The notes beneath the pieces are model-generated. The model had not been told where the DNA came from. It saw only the letters and a program-made list of their open reading frames with translations, and searched no databases. A stretch of 64,000 bases of DNA, from NCBI RefSeq assembly GCF_002775205.1, contig NC_036460.1, positions 2,114,056 to 2,178,055 of the forward strand. Reading direction: 5' to 3'. This DNA is from Xiphophorus maculatus (Eukaryota > Chordata > Actinopteri > Cyprinodontiformes > Poeciliidae). Numbering within the stretch: the first letter of the stretch is position 1; every line of letters starts with the position of its first letter. Made by a program: the position numbers and the translations under genes. Positions 31,671 through 43,813 of the stretch are shown here, in pieces.

Positions 31671-34600
31671 TCAGGCTTCAGCAGACGCCATCTTCTGCAG
31701 CAACGGGATCTGGGACAGGCAGGGAGAGGAAACTTTTTAAACTCTGTGGAAACTGATCAGTTCCTCCCAGTTACTCTGTTTTCAGCAGCAGCGACAACCA
31801 AAGGTTCTAATGCAAACATATTCACACCACAGTTTATAATTAAAATTTAGTTTTATTTTGTTGTGATTTTTTAAATTAGTTTTTAGAGTGGGCGTCCTTG
31901 TTTTTATTTGTTATTATTAGTTAAATATTGTCTAGGTAGCTAACTTTAGTTAAATAGTTACTTTGCTATTTGGTATAGCTAAATAGCTAGGTGACCTAGC
32001 TAGCAGTTCAGTTAGCTAGTCAGCTTGTTATTTTGCTTCAGACACCGATATCTGAGGATAATATCGGCCGATGCCGATCCGACTCAGAAAACTTCCACTC
32101 AAGGACGTTTATCAAAGCGATTGGGCAGCAAACCTTAGTCAGATCCACTCCGGTGAGCGCGTTGACGGACACAGGGAGCTCAGCCAGCAGGCGGTTCACT
32201 TCGCCCGTCACGCGGCTGCCTTCGCCGCTGAGGATGACGATCTCATTGGTTTTGGCTAAAGGCGCCGCCACCTTAGAAGTGATCTGCAATCAAACAGTTA
32301 AATCAGCAACAGTCATTAAGCTATTAGGAAAAATAAATGTTCATTACATTCAAACGGTGTGTTTGACCTCACAGTGTTTGACCTCACAGTGTTTGACCTC
32401 ACAGTGTTTGACCTCGCAGTGTTTGACCTCGCAGTGTTTGACCTCGCAGTGTTTGACCTCGCAGTGTTTGACCCCGCAGTGTTTGACCTCGCAGTGTGTT
32501 TGACCTCGCAGTGTGTTTGACCTCGCAGTGTGTTTGACCTCGCAGTGTGTTTGACCTCGCAGTGTGTTTGACCCCGCAGTGTGTTTACCTTGGGCAGAGC
32601 TTCCAGGACCAGCGCCGTCTTGGCCGCCTCTCCGTACTGCTGGTAGGCTTCGGCCTTCAGCCTCATCTTCTCCGCCTCGGCTTTCCCCACGGCGCCGATG
32701 GACGACGCCTCGGCCTCTCCGATCCGCTTGATCTTCTCCGCCTCGGCCTGGGCGATCAGCACCGTCTTCATCCTGACGCAAACACACACACGTCTTAAAA
32801 CACACACACAGGATCTGAAGCAGGGCATGAAGAGGCGGTGTGACTGACTTCTGCCCCTCGGCCAGCTGCTGCATGCTGTAGGCCTGCGCCTCCGCCGGCC
32901 GCTTCACCGTGGCGATGAGCTCCTTCTCCGTCCGGTCGATCTCCTTCTCCTCGATGGTGATCTCCTTCTTCCGCTGCACCACCTGGATCTCGATTTCCTC
33001 CAGCCGGATCTTCTGCTGCTCCTTGGCGGCCTGGAGCTCGTAGGCCAGCTGGGACTCGGCTTTCTGGACAAACATCGACACGCAACCCGAAGTCAGGGTT
33101 TGAACACTTTTCACAGTAAAATTCAAGAACTTTTCAGGCATTTTCAAGGTAAGTTTTCAAACTTTTTCTGCATCGGACACTGGAGATAAAAACAATACAA
33201 ATGAACAAAGAAGACAGTTTAAAGTCACAATTATATGTCATTTATTACTGTTATTAATAGTCTTATAATACTCTAGGAAGCTAAAATAAAACAAAATCTT
33301 ATTTTTTAAGCATTTCTTTTACACCTTACACACCTGACTGGTCTGAGAACAAAACACTAATTTAACAAAAATACTCTAATTTCAATAATTTCATTTAATG
33401 ATGATTAATCAGTCACTGAGCTTTTAGGAATAATTCATATCCATTACATTTAACAACATAAACAAACAGTGTTAAGCTAAATTAACTTCCTGCTCTAATT
33501 AAATGCTGAAATACAAGTTAGAAAATAATCTTCAACAAATATTCTCACAAAGTTTTCTGGTTTTTAGAAATAATTTTGGTGATTCTAAGTGATGTGAAAG
33601 AAGTAAAGTTTAGTCTGAATTAACTTCAGATAATGTTTGTCTCTTTCTTATAAGAATTAAAATATCTGGCTTCAACTGTAAGTAAAATTTTCTAAATTTA
33701 GCATTAAATTGAACTTTATTACAAAACTACTCAGTTTCAATATCAATAACTTCACAGACCTTGAAAACATCTGATTGAAAATTCAAGCATTTTCAAGGAT
33801 TTCAAGCACCTTAGACAGACTGAGAAGAGTTCCTGCACTAAAAAAAATATAAAATCATATCAATTATTTTTATTACTCATCCAAGAACAAAACACTAATT
33901 TAACCAAAAAATCCCAATTTCTGTAACTTTGATTAATGTATGAAAGATAAGCCGACCTTTATGCCAGTTAAACGGATCAATAAGTCAGCCAACAGCCCCA
34001 GAGTGAGACCGAAATGAGCCATTTATCACCTTTTTCTCCATTTTCAGGTTATATTATCTGTACGCCAGAATCATCAAATTTCTAAGTATTTAAACATCTA
34101 AAAACACAATTTGCTCAAATTATCTGAGGGAAACGGTAAATGAAGCTTTTATAGAAAATATGTTTTCTACGTATTTGTTGAAATTGTCACCATGTCTTCT
34201 GTGAAACTGAAAAACTAAATCAAACACGACTCCTCTGTCTTCTTTTAGTGCTGCCTAGAAACAACCAATCAGAGGCAGGAGGCGGGTCTTAGCGCTGTCA
34301 ATCATGTCTGTGTGCTTGCTTGTTGCTGCGATGCAGCTTTTCCCCATCAGTTAGTTGTTTCTCTACCATTACCACGTTTAGTAGCACGTTCACAAGGTTG
34401 ACTGACAGCACTAAGACCCGCCTCCTGGTTCTGATTGGTTGCTTTAGGTCTGGAGATTATCTGTCTCATAACAAACTGTCACAACATTGAGATTGAACAA
34501 ATATGTGAAAAACATATTTTATGACAGACACACAGGAAATGATCAATGTTTCTGTCAGCTGAAAGCAAAGTTCAGGAACAGTAAGTCGTGTTTTCGTAAA

Positions 34601-37600
34601 AGATGAGCCGTGCTGCAAGGAATCGCCACCCAGGTGTTGGAAACCTCCAGGTCTCACCTTGGTGTTGACTTCCTGGTTGAACGCAGCTTTCTGCAGCTCC
34701 AGCTCTCGCTTGGAGTCGGCCATTTTGGTGTCGGCCAGAAACTTCACGTCCATCATCTCCTTCTTGCATTCGGCCTCCTGGAGTCAGATCACAGTGAAGA
34801 GCAGGTTCAGCCAGAGCAACGGCAGCCATGACACATCCAGAGCAGAATCTGCCCGGTTACCCGTATCCCAGCATCCCTCTCTGCTTCGGCCACGCCGATG
34901 TCGGCGTCCCGCTGCACGGCGGCGATCTGCGTCTTCCCCAACGAGCTCAGGTAGTCCAACTTATCGTAAACATCCTGGGAGCACAAAGGAGGAGGAGAAC
35001 AATCAGAAAAACAATTTATTCTCCTTTATTTTACTGATAAACAAATTTTTTTGTTTTTGAAGATCTTTGGAAAAATCTCGACTTTTTTTTTTTTCACCAA
35101 CGCATTCCCTGGGTTTAGTTTAGAGCAAACAATCCCTTAACATTGATTAAAGAGTAGTAGTTCTGCTGACAGATTATTTCACTAACAAGACATTTTTTCC
35201 ATATTGTAAGTGGAATAATCTGCAGTGGACGTTTTTTTGGTTTTTCAATATTAAAGGAATTATTGACTTAAAACAAGCTTCTAAAAAGTTACTTGTAAGT
35301 TAGTTTTGTCTTCTTTAGACATTTTCATTGGAAACTAAAACAAAAATACTTTGTAAGATTTTGAGTTTTTGCAGTGTACTGATTGAATAGTGAATAAAAA
35401 TAAGGGGAAGAAAAACTTTCTAAATGTCCATATTTCTTTACATATTTTCTTACATTGCCCTAAAAAAAACAAAAAAATATTTCTAAACATTAAAATATTT
35501 TTTTCTGATTTATTTTTTATCAGTTTTGTGTATTTATCTGAAGCTTAGAAATCCTTTTAATTATTTTTCTTTTTTTTCGTTGGCTTTTTAAAAAAAAATA
35601 AGTTTTCTGTTATTTTTTATCCTGTAACCACATTTACTAAAAACTAAATTCATTTAAGGGGGCAACAGGCCGGAAGCGGGAAGCGGTCCGTTTTTCCCTT
35701 AAACGAATTCAGTTTTTAGTAAATGTGGTTACAGGATAAAGAATAACAGAAAATATATGAATAAAACAGACAAAAGGATGGGGAAGCAGCACAGCACCAA
35801 CACTGGATGGGGAGAGAATTAACCAATAAAACCTCATTTAAAAATGACCACTGGGGGTGTGCCGTGGTGGCGGAGGGGTTAGCGCGACCCACATTCAGAG
35901 GCAACGTGGCCTCAACGCGGCCGTCGCAGGTTCGACTCCCGGACCCGACGACGTTTACCGCATGTCTTACCCCCCTCTCCTCCCCCCTTTCCTGTCAGCC
36001 TACTTTGAAAAAGTAATGTGGCATAAAACTGGTTCTGGATCCGTCAAACAAACTGAAACTCCTCATTTCTTCACCTTTGCTCCAGTTATACAAACTGTGC
36101 TTTAAAAAATATGTTTTAAATTGTCCAGGGCTGATTTTAAACAGATGAAACATCAGCTTCTCTCCTCCAACCTTGATGGTGAAGCTGAGGATCTCGATGC
36201 CCATCCGGCCCACGTCGGGAGCCGCCACGTCTCGCACCAGTTTGGCAAACTGGTCCCGGTCCTGGTAGATCTGCTCCACCGTCAACGTGCCTGCAGGACA
36301 AGGACGGCAAAATCACGTTTCATTTTTTTATTTAAAAATCATTTTTAAAAATCACCAAACTGCTCACTATTTGGTTTTTCAGAAACATTGTTTATTCTAC
36401 AACATCCACGAGTTTATTTCAGAATACATGAGCAAAAATACGTTTTTATGTAATGGAGGTGCCGTTAAAAAGCCAAAACGAATGCAGCTCTGGAATGCAA
36501 TGCTGACTGATCTTAGCAAATGTTTTACAAGAACGAGGAAATTATATTTCAGTAAACTGCAAATTAAGTTCCTGTTTATTAATTTAACATATTACAGTAC
36601 AATTAATTATGTGTGCCATGTTGTCTCCATTTCTTTGTTTTGTTTGTCTTATTTAATTAATATTAAGGAATTATTGACTAAATACAAGCCTGTTTCCTTA
36701 TGAAAAGTTACTTGTCAGTTAGTTTTATTTGATAAGTGTACAAAGATATTTGCAATAGAAAGTAGATAAAAATACTTGGCAAGATTTTGTGTTTGTGCAG
36801 CGAAACCCAAGTATTTTTGATCAACTGGACAAATTATTGCAGCGGAGGGGCCGCACAAAAGTACTCCAACGGCCACAAATGGCCCCCGGGCCACACTTTG
36901 GACACCCCTGGTCCAGATGAAGATGAATTACACGATGTTATGGGTGAACAATATTTATCAGCAGTGATCGGACCTAAAATGGAGCGCAGGTGTCCCTCCA
37001 GCGTCTGCAGCAGCACAGCCTTGATGTCTCTGATGGATTTGCCCAGAAACTGCTCACAGGCCACCGCCAGCAGGTCGTGGTCCGTCATGACCTTCACCTG
37101 TGGGAGAACCAGGAAGTCATGGACGACCACCTGACTAAACCTGAACCATGCTGCTAAAACCGCTGCATGATCAAACAAAACAAAGCAAAGAAACACAAAA
37201 CTCTGACGTTTATCACAGCGACTCTGAAACTATCGTACAGAAAAAGATATTAGAAACTTTTTTTAAAGGCTGAAACAATTAATCAGATAAATAATGAATC
37301 AAATAATAATACATTTTCATTGTAAAAAAATAAAATCTACACTGCAAAATCTCACCAAGTATTTTTTTGTCAAGTTTCAAGAGGAAATATCTTAGAAAAT
37401 TTGAAATAAGAAAAACTAACTTACAAATAAAATTCTAGCAAGAAACGGGAGTTTGTTTTAGGTCAATAATTCCTTAATATTGATGAAAACGTTTTATTTC
37501 CACTGGCAGATTATTTCACTTAATACATGGGAATAATATCGTTTTATAAGTGAAGAAATTTTCCAATTAAACCAGAACTTTTTCCTGTTTTAAGGAATTA

Positions 37601-40600
37601 CTGACTTAGCTCCAATATTTTCCGAAAAAGTCACTTTAAGGAACTTTTGCCGTTTTTCAAGTTTTCTAAGATATTTACACTAGAAACCTGACAAAAAATA
37701 CTTGATGAAGAATTTTAATTATAAGTGAAATTATCTGTAAAATAAGACATTTTTCCATATTATGAGTTAAAATTATTTCTCTTACAACAAGATATTTTTG
37801 GTGAAATAATCAACAAGTTGAACGAATATTTCCTCATCAGCATTAAACAAACTCCTCTATATGGTGAACAGTTACATGTAAGCGAGTTTTGTCTCATTTC
37901 AAATGTACTAAACGATTTGCACTAGAAACGAGACAAAAATACTTGGTAAGATTTTGTGTTTTTGCAGTGAAACAATTTGAGTTTAACTAAAGAATTTAAA
38001 TAAATAAAATCAATATAGAAAAACTCTTTACTCTTCATAAATTCAGAGATTGAAGGAGAACAGAATAAGAAATAAAGTCTGGAGAATGAAACATGTCTAC
38101 ACGTCCAGCGGTGGGTGATGCCAACAGGTGAGTCCAGAGGTTACCTGGGCGACGCCCGTCACAGTGATGGCCACGCCCTCTGCTGTCTCCACGTCTTCGC
38201 ACCGCGGCTGCAGGGTCATGATCTCCAGACTCAACCTGAACAGACGACAGAAACTCTCAACTCGTCAGCGACCAGTAGAAAAAGTTTCTGCTTGCTGCAC
38301 CGATTCACCCAAACGGAAGAAAACTTCAAATGATTCCAGTCAGGAACAGAAACCTGCAAACTTTTCTTTTCCTGCTTGCTTCATGCAAATAAATCTGCAA
38401 ACACTGCCGCACACAAAAGATGAAGAATCCGCCTGAGTTTCTACTGGTTTGGGTAGAAACCAGTAGAATCAAACATAAAGTGCAGAAAAAACTTCAGAGT
38501 GAGAAAAATATCAAAATGATGGAGAAACGAAGCAGAATCATGTCGTGTTTGAAATGTGATGTTTGTTACTGGTTTCTCAATTGTTGTGTTTTTATGATGT
38601 AAAGCTTTTTGAACTGTTATACAAATACACCTGACTGACTGATTCGTTGACTGATTTGAAAATTTGATGGAATTTTGGTGCAATTATTTCACAAAAAATA
38701 TGAGAAATTGTTCAAACCTGCATTGCTTATTATGCTTATTCACTAAAAACACATTTGTTGATTCTTTACCATTTTAACCACAGTTAAGACTCGCTGTTGA
38801 AGGTCCAATTAATGAATCACATGATAAATTAAAACAATAATTTCCATTTCCATATTTCAACATTTTTCTCTACTAAACACTAAATGATAAAAGTTTTCAG
38901 TTTGGTGCTTTGATCTCAACTGGCCTGTTTTTAAGGATAATTTTGTTTACAGAGACTTTATAGTTTGTTTTATTTGTTGTTTTGTTTACTTATTTTAAAT
39001 ATTAAAAATTTATTCCAGTTCCAGTGTTAAATGTTAATTAAAATTTAAGGTTTATTGATCTTTAAGAAAGTTTCTGGAATTATATTACTTTAAAATAGTC
39101 TAAACAACAATATTATCGTTTATCGCAACAACTTCAGGGAGGATTTATCATCCAGCAACATTTGTTATGGTTTGTCAAACATCTGGAGCTCAGTCGGATT
39201 GGATGAAGAGAGTCGGGTTTTCATTCTTATACAATCCCGACTAAAATATCACCACATGCAGAGAGTGACTTTAATTTTTGCAGTGTGCCAACTGGGTTAC
39301 ATTTGAAGCACATCTAGAGAAATCTGAGACAGTTTATGGGTTTCTACTTCCTGTTTTGAGCCTGCGGATAATGGAATAATGGAGTCAGTCATTCTGATGA
39401 AGATCACCGCAAAGAAAGTTCATTGCAGCTACGCCGTTTCTAAAATCAACCGCAACAGAACCGGGCCTTCACTGCTTCAGAAACACTTTTACCTTTGAGA
39501 ATTAGTGACGAGCCACCAAGCCCACGCCCAGCCTCCGACGATGTAGCTCTTCGTATCGGACCCGCAGCAGCCGCCTGCGTGGAAAACATTTAGACACGAT
39601 GAAACGGCGGAAAAACAAAAACCAGCACATCATCGTCTTCTCACTGCTAAAGATCAGGGAATGAAACACGACATTTATGAAAGCAAAACACCAAACACTG
39701 AATGAAAAACTGAAAAAACTCGATTCTATTAGGAGCGCACCGATTGCATTTATCGATTTATGATGATATTTTTGTCTTAAAACTCAACAAGTTGGTAAAA
39801 GTGAGCTGGTTCCTCCCCCACAATGGAGTGTCTGATTCTCAGACCTTCGCACCTCTATGGGATATCAGTTTTAATTTAGAAAACAGGGTCAATTTTATTA
39901 TGCACTTTTCGCTTCTATGATTTTACAATGCTTCAATTTCTCCTTATTTTATTCTAAAAACCTATACTTGGTTCAATTTGATTGTTTTTCACCTTCTAAA
40001 AGAAATCACTGTTTCTTTTTGATTTATGCAACAGTTTACAAATATATTTATTTACATTTTAAAATGATAATACTGTAAGAAAATGTTTACATGCAGTCAG
40101 GCTGAATAAATCAGAATATGTTCTGTTCAGGTTCGTTTGTCGGATTAAAAGTAGCTTTTCAAAGTAACCTTTAAGAAATTATTACACATACTTTTAAGAC
40201 CACATTTCTGATATAATATTACAGTCTTAAAAGTCGTTTCTAAAATAATTCGTCTATTTTATTTATTTAATTTTTTGGTCGTAACTAGAAAATCATCATA
40301 TTTTACAGAAATAAAGGCTTGGAACTGTTATTCTCAGAGAAATAAATAAATAAATATTTCACTAGTAATCAGATTTATTAAATATTATTGCATATCCGAT
40401 TTGCAGCCATTATTTACCGAGCCCAAATGGGTCAGAAAGCTTATTTAGTCACGTAACTCATTAACGGTAAGCTACCATGGAGAGCTCGCGTTAGCATTCA
40501 GGCTACAACAGCTAACATAGCGCTAATTAATGCTCAACTTAAGCTTTAGCAAACAGACAAAATGCGCCATAAACAGCGAAATAAACGTTTCTTTGTTTAC

Positions 40601-40753
40601 CAGTTTGCAGCCGTAATCCAGGAGCGCTATAATAATCGTTATTTGTTGTTTTCTCCGTGACAGCTAGCATGCTGCTTTAGCACAACAACAGGAAGCGAAC
40701 CTACCTGAGACCACCAGCGCTTCGTTTGGCCCCACAGTCAGACAGTTCCCCAT
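31671..40753 (-). CDS. flot2: flotillin-2, complete, eleven coding exons
   Basis: Coding exons (plus coordinates, in gene order): 40705-40753, 39493-39574, 38145-38235, 36974-37097, 36172-36290, 34861-34974, 34658-34777, 32849-33063, 32589-32772, 32134-32283 and 31671-31709. All junctions are GT-AG with matching phases. They sum to 1,287 bases, 428 residues plus stop, the human FLOT2 length. The N-terminus [17 protein letters not shown] has a myristoylation Gly2 and palmitoylation Cys4; GGCCGSD and GGWAWAWW follow. The SPFH/PHB domain covers about 1-190 ([30 protein letters not shown]). A coiled coil with repeated AEAE motifs (about 190-360) mediates hetero-oligomers with flotillin-1. The protein ends [17 protein letters not shown]. 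It scaffolds cholesterol-rich membrane domains. The a/b paralogue was not determined. Confidence 0.97.
32355..32587. repeat. 15/17 bp minisatellite abutting a flot2 splice donor
   Basis: Tandem TGTTTGACCTCRCAG units (15 bp, left part) pass into 17 bp TGTGTTTGACCTCGCAG units (right part), about 14 copies. The array ends one or two bases from the GT donor of the exon at 32589-32772. On the gene strand it is stop-free, so retention of this intron would keep an open frame until about 32316. Confidence 0.92.
33064..34130 (-). other. flot2 intron, AT-rich
   Basis: Intronic DNA between the exons at 32849-33063 and 34658-34777. No coding sequence is seen. The stretch ATTTTCAAGNNATTTCAAGCACCTT recurs in both orientations near 33110-33150 and 33775-33815, probably an old repeat. 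Confidence 0.5.
34130..34510. mobile_element. palindromic MITE (AACCAATCAGAG family)
   Basis: AACAACCAATCAGAGGCAGG with GGCGGGTCTTAGCGCTGTCA on the left is mirrored by CTAAGACCCGCCTCCTGG with TTCTGATTGGTTG on the right. A second copy lies at 62450-62962. It sits in a flot2 intron. Confidence 0.75.
35184..35385. mobile_element. palindromic MITE fragment (TTGCAGTG family)
   Basis: It contains AGATTATTTCACTAACAAGA, GGAATTATTGACTTAAAACA, AAAAGTTACTTGTAAGTTAG and ends TTTTTGCAGTG. This is the right half of the family seen at 37341-37968, here in a flot2 intron. Confidence 0.7.
35604..35755. repeat. fold-back element, about 58 bp arms
   Basis: ATCCTGTAACCACATTTACT and AAAAACTAAATTCATTTAAG on the left are matched in reverse by CTTAAACGAATTCAGTTTTT and AGTAAATGTGGTTACAGGAT on the right, around a GC-rich loop. 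It is intronic in flot2. Confidence 0.85.
35853..36010 (+). mobile_element. tRNA-derived SINE
   Basis: GGGGGTGTGCCGTGGTGGCG carries an A box (TGGCGGAGGGG, 35868-35878) and the head ends with a B box (GGTTCGACTCC, 35929-35939), the pol III promoter of a tRNA-like head. The body CCGCATGTCTTACCCCCCTC, then TTTCCTGTCAGCCTACT, is shared with the reverse copy at 43630-43813. Confidence 0.85.
36640..36802. mobile_element. palindromic MITE fragment (TTGCAGTG family)
   Basis: AAGGAATTATTGACTAAATA, AAAGTTACTTGTCAGTTAGT and AATACTTGGCAAGATTTTGT, ending TGTGCAGCG, are the family right end. It is located in a flot2 intron. Confidence 0.65.
36855..36911 (-). mobile_element. hAT (Charlie-like) terminal fragment
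   Basis: GGCCACAAATGGCCCCCGGG followed by CCACACTTTGGACACCCCTG is the same terminus as at 22262-22308. It lies 63 bp from a flot2 exon. Confidence 0.7.
37341..37968. mobile_element. palindromic MITE, near full length (TTGCAGTG family)
   Basis: It starts CACTGCAAAATCTCACCAAG and ends AAGATTTTGTGTTTTTGCAGTG-type sequence, with terminal inverted repeats. Internal blocks (AGATTATTTCACTTAATACA; GGTCAATAATTCCTTAATAT) recur in inverted form, so the element is largely a long imperfect palindrome. It is intronic in flot2. Confidence 0.75.
38570..38655 (+). mobile_element. LINE-2-like 3' tail
   Basis: TGATGTAAAGCTTTTTGAAC, then TGTTATACAAATACACCTGA and (CTGA)n. It is a diverged relative of the tail at 22797-22890, in a flot2 intron. 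Confidence 0.55.
38656..39492 (-). other. flot2 intron, no further features
   Basis: AT-rich intronic sequence between the exons at 38145-38235 and 39493-39574. Confidence 0.5.
39575..40704 (-). other. flot2 first intron
   Basis: AT-rich intron following the first coding exon. No coding sequence is evident. Confidence 0.6.
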
Positions 40754-40930
40754 GTCGAGAGAGGAGCTCAAGCACAAAACACAGCAAAAATTAAAGATAT
40801 GTCCTTCAATAAAGTGGTGAATTTAAGATGTGTTTATTTTCCGACCGGAAATGGATGAGATAGAGGAGCATTCACACCCAGCAGCATCAACACAAGCAGA
40901 GCCCCACCCCGATGTGACGCCTGGGCCATT
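40754..40930 (-). promoter_or_regulatory. flot2 5' UTR and promoter region
   Basis: Sequence immediately upstream of the flot2 ATG. It contains GAAGGACATATC-type 5' UTR and, near 40905, a GCCCCACCCCGATGTGACGC segment with a GC-box-like element and a CRE-like half site (TGACG). No TATA box is seen. Confidence 0.35.
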
Positions 40931-42760
40931 TAATTAAAGCTCCGGAAAATTAAGATTAAATCAAGATTAAATCAAAACCTAAAACAAAAAAAAAACATAG
41001 AGATTATGTTTCTGTTAGCCGGCGGACAGAGATTTGCCTTCCTTCATCGATGAAAATAAATAACTATGAAATACAGAAAACGATAAGAGAAAGAATAATT
41101 CGCTGTATAATTTATACTTCAGCTCTGTGGTTAACAAACTAGTTATTCCCATCTGTGTATATCATATTAGAATATAAAATTCAGACTTTAATCTCAAAAT
41201 TGTGTTTATACACAGACACACTCTTAAAACGATCAGTTTCTCTGATTTTGCTCTTTATAGATTTATGTTTGAGTAAAATGAACATTGTTCTTTTATTCTA
41301 TGAACAACTGACAACAACATGTCTCCCAAGTTCCAAGCAAAAATTTTGTACTTTTTTTTTTTGCAAAAAATGAGAAATTATCAAAATAACAAAAAAAGAT
41401 GCTGTGCTTTCAGAGCTCAAATAATGCAAAGAAAACAAGTTTCTATTCATTTAGAAACAATAATACTAATGTTTTAACTCAGGAGGAGTTCAGAAATCAA
41501 TGTTTGGTGGAATAACCAGGAGGTTTTCAATGGCAGTCAGGTCAGTCTCATCATTTTTTACAGAGCTGTTTATATTGTGCACATCTGACCCGAAGATGAA
41601 CATGTTTATTTATGCAAAAATATGTAAATGAACCCCAGAACAAAATCAAAGAACCTTGTGAAGCTGCTGGTTGACATTGGAAAGAGACCTGAGTCACTCA
41701 GAGAGGAAGAGACCGTTAGTCCAAAACCAAAATAAAAGCCAGATTATCATTAACAGACGTACCTGGAGACAAAGTCCTTCCTGTTGGATGTCCAGTGGTT
41801 TAATGAGAGTCAGGTGTCGGGACATTATTACAGTCATATCATTAGGAAGTAATGTTTTCTATGAGTTACCTCATAATTTAGCATTGAAGTTGGGTGGTGT
41901 GTTTTTGGCAGGCTGCTCGGGTTGTTGGTTCAAAACCCTCAAATTTTCCAAGTCAGAATCACAACTTTTGTTGTCATTCCAGCTGATTTTGCCAACGTGG
42001 AACCAGGAAATCCCCACTTCCGTGCACAAACAGAACAATGTGAGGCTTTAGACAGCAGAAAGGATTCCTCCCAGGGTTCAGTTCATGAATAACCTTCGTT
42101 TTCCCTGCTGTGTTTGATCCATTTACTTCAGTAAACTTCTCTGCTGTCTAGAAAACAGTGGAATTAAATGACTTTCTTTGACCAAAATGTTTATAAGATA
42201 AAGAAACCCACCAGAAAACATTTAGATGAAACATTTCCCCTTGCAGATCGAACGTAGCTACACTAAAACTACAGCAAGTTACTGCTACTTTAGGCAACAA
42301 GGTGATGCTGAAGGTTGTTTTTGTTGTGAAAATTAGTTGAATTTGTTTAGTAAATGTAGAAAAAATATATCATAGCACCATTTGGATCTCGTGGTTTTAT
42401 AATTTAGGTATTTAGTACAAGGAAATGGCTATTTAATTACTAAAAGCTGCTTTCTGTGGACAACAGACATGTCTTTAAGCAACTGTTATTAGTTTTTATT
42501 TTATTTTACTGAAGATGTTATATTATTGGTTATGCAACTAGATGGGTTTCCTTTGATAAAAAAGAGAAATGAGAGCGGCGCAGAAGAGAGAGCGGTTTTT
42601 AGCACTTCCTGTCTGTCCGTCTGATGGGCTCATCTGCAGATCTGGGTCCTCTTTCACACTCAGCTCACTGGGTTTTGAAAGTGATTTAAACTTATTTTGT
42701 GTTTGGTTAATAGTTTCGCTGTTCATTTTCCCATACATGCAGTACATTTACCATTCCAGT

Positions 42761-42800
42761 TGTTATTCATAGCATGAGCTGTGAATAACAGCTCATGCTA
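42761..42800. repeat. nested hairpin
   Basis: TAGCATGAGCTG (42770-42781) pairs with CAGCTCATGCTA (42789-42800). TGTTATTCA (42761-42769) also pairs with TGAATAACA (42782-42790), so two alternative stems compete. Confidence 0.8.
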
Positions 42801-43426
42801 TAATGAAAAAATTGATAATATTAATATTTCCAGGTATTTAAAAAAATCAAACTGGCTTTACAGGGACTTTGTAAGAGAAACAGGCCCGAATATTTACCCA
42901 AAGTTCACCTGAAATGTTTGCCACTGAGAAAACATAATATTTTAGTGTCATCTGACCAAAGCACACAGTTCTGGTTAAAATAAAGTTTTTTTTCTGTAGC
43001 CAGTTTGAGTCTTGAAAGACCAACAAACATCTATTAAATATGTGTTTCTGTCTTTCCTATTTTGATGGGTGGCTGGAGCTAATGGGCCTGGGTGTTTTAT
43101 CATTACAAATATGTCATTGCAACTTTAATTTCTCAAGCTGTTTGACTTGTGTAAACTTTGGATATACAGCTTGCCCATGCTAATATTTTTAAGCACTATC
43201 AATAAAACTACATTTTTAACGTATTCTTTCATTCTTATTACGTTTTGTTCGGTTAACTTCCTTTTCCTCTTTGTCAGTTTATTGAAACCCATTTGGACAC
43301 AATTAATTCCTAAACTTTGTTTGCCTCCATAAAATGAATCCACACTTCTTGAGAAAACAAAGCCGCTGTCTTCATGGCCAATTCTGGTCATTTAAAACTC
43401 ATAAAGTGTTTTAAATGACATGTTAC

Positions 43427-43482
43427 GAGTGTAATTTAAAACACTCGTAACCTGAATGTTACGAGTGTTTTAAATTACACTC
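43427..43482. repeat. perfect 25 bp-arm hairpin, 6 base loop
   Basis: GAGTGTAATTTAAAACACTC plus GTAAC is followed by CTGAAT and its exact reverse complement. Perfect pairing over 25 bp implies recent origin. Confidence 0.95.
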
Positions 43483-43629
43483 TTTTAAAACACAATAGCC
43501 AGTAAGTTAAAATATCTTATTGGTTAAACCAATAGCAGTGAGATTTTGGATAAAAATAATAAACTTTTTTTACTTCCTCGCTGCTGGTGACACGGTTTGT
43601 TCTTTCACTTTCCATCTTAACAGTCAAAC

Positions 43630-43813
43630 TTTTTTTTTTTTACCCCTCCAGGGGGTCTTTTGTGGCTCTAGTGTCCCTTATATGATAGTAGGCTGACAGG
43701 AAACGGGGAAGGAGAGGGGGAAGACATGCGGCAAATATCGTCAACGAGGCAACGAGGACTCAAGGCCTCCAAATATGGGTTGCGCTAACCGCTACGCCAC
43801 CACCGCACGCCCC
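43630..43813 (-). mobile_element. tRNA-derived SINE with 11 bp target duplication
   Basis: On the minus strand it starts GGGGCGTGCGGTGGTGGCGT with an A box and continues into the body shared with 35853-36010. It ends in an A-rich tail (the T run at 43630-43641). AACAGTCAAAC flanks it at 43619-43629 and 43814-43824. The B box is degenerate. Confidence 0.9.

Larger units (their letters stand above)
40931..43600. other. intergenic, with two perfect hairpins
   Basis: No gene is seen. TAGCATGAGCTG/CAGCTCATGCTA (42770-42781 and 42789-42800) and a 25 bp arm hairpin (43427-43451 and 43458-43482) are described among the repeats and findings. Confidence 0.5.

Noticed and set aside
32355-32587. Regular spaced repeats considered as a CRISPR array
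   Set aside because: Units are contiguous with no unique spacers, and the locus lies in a vertebrate intron.
32316-33147. Two overlapping 170- and 265-codon minus-strand frames across flot2 exons and an intron
   Set aside because: The frames join true exons to intron repeats. Splice sites and the 428-residue total show the spliced gene; only the retention possibility is kept as a finding.
35868-35939. A functional tRNA gene
   Set aside because: A and B boxes are present, but the sequence does not fold as a tRNA and continues into a SINE body.
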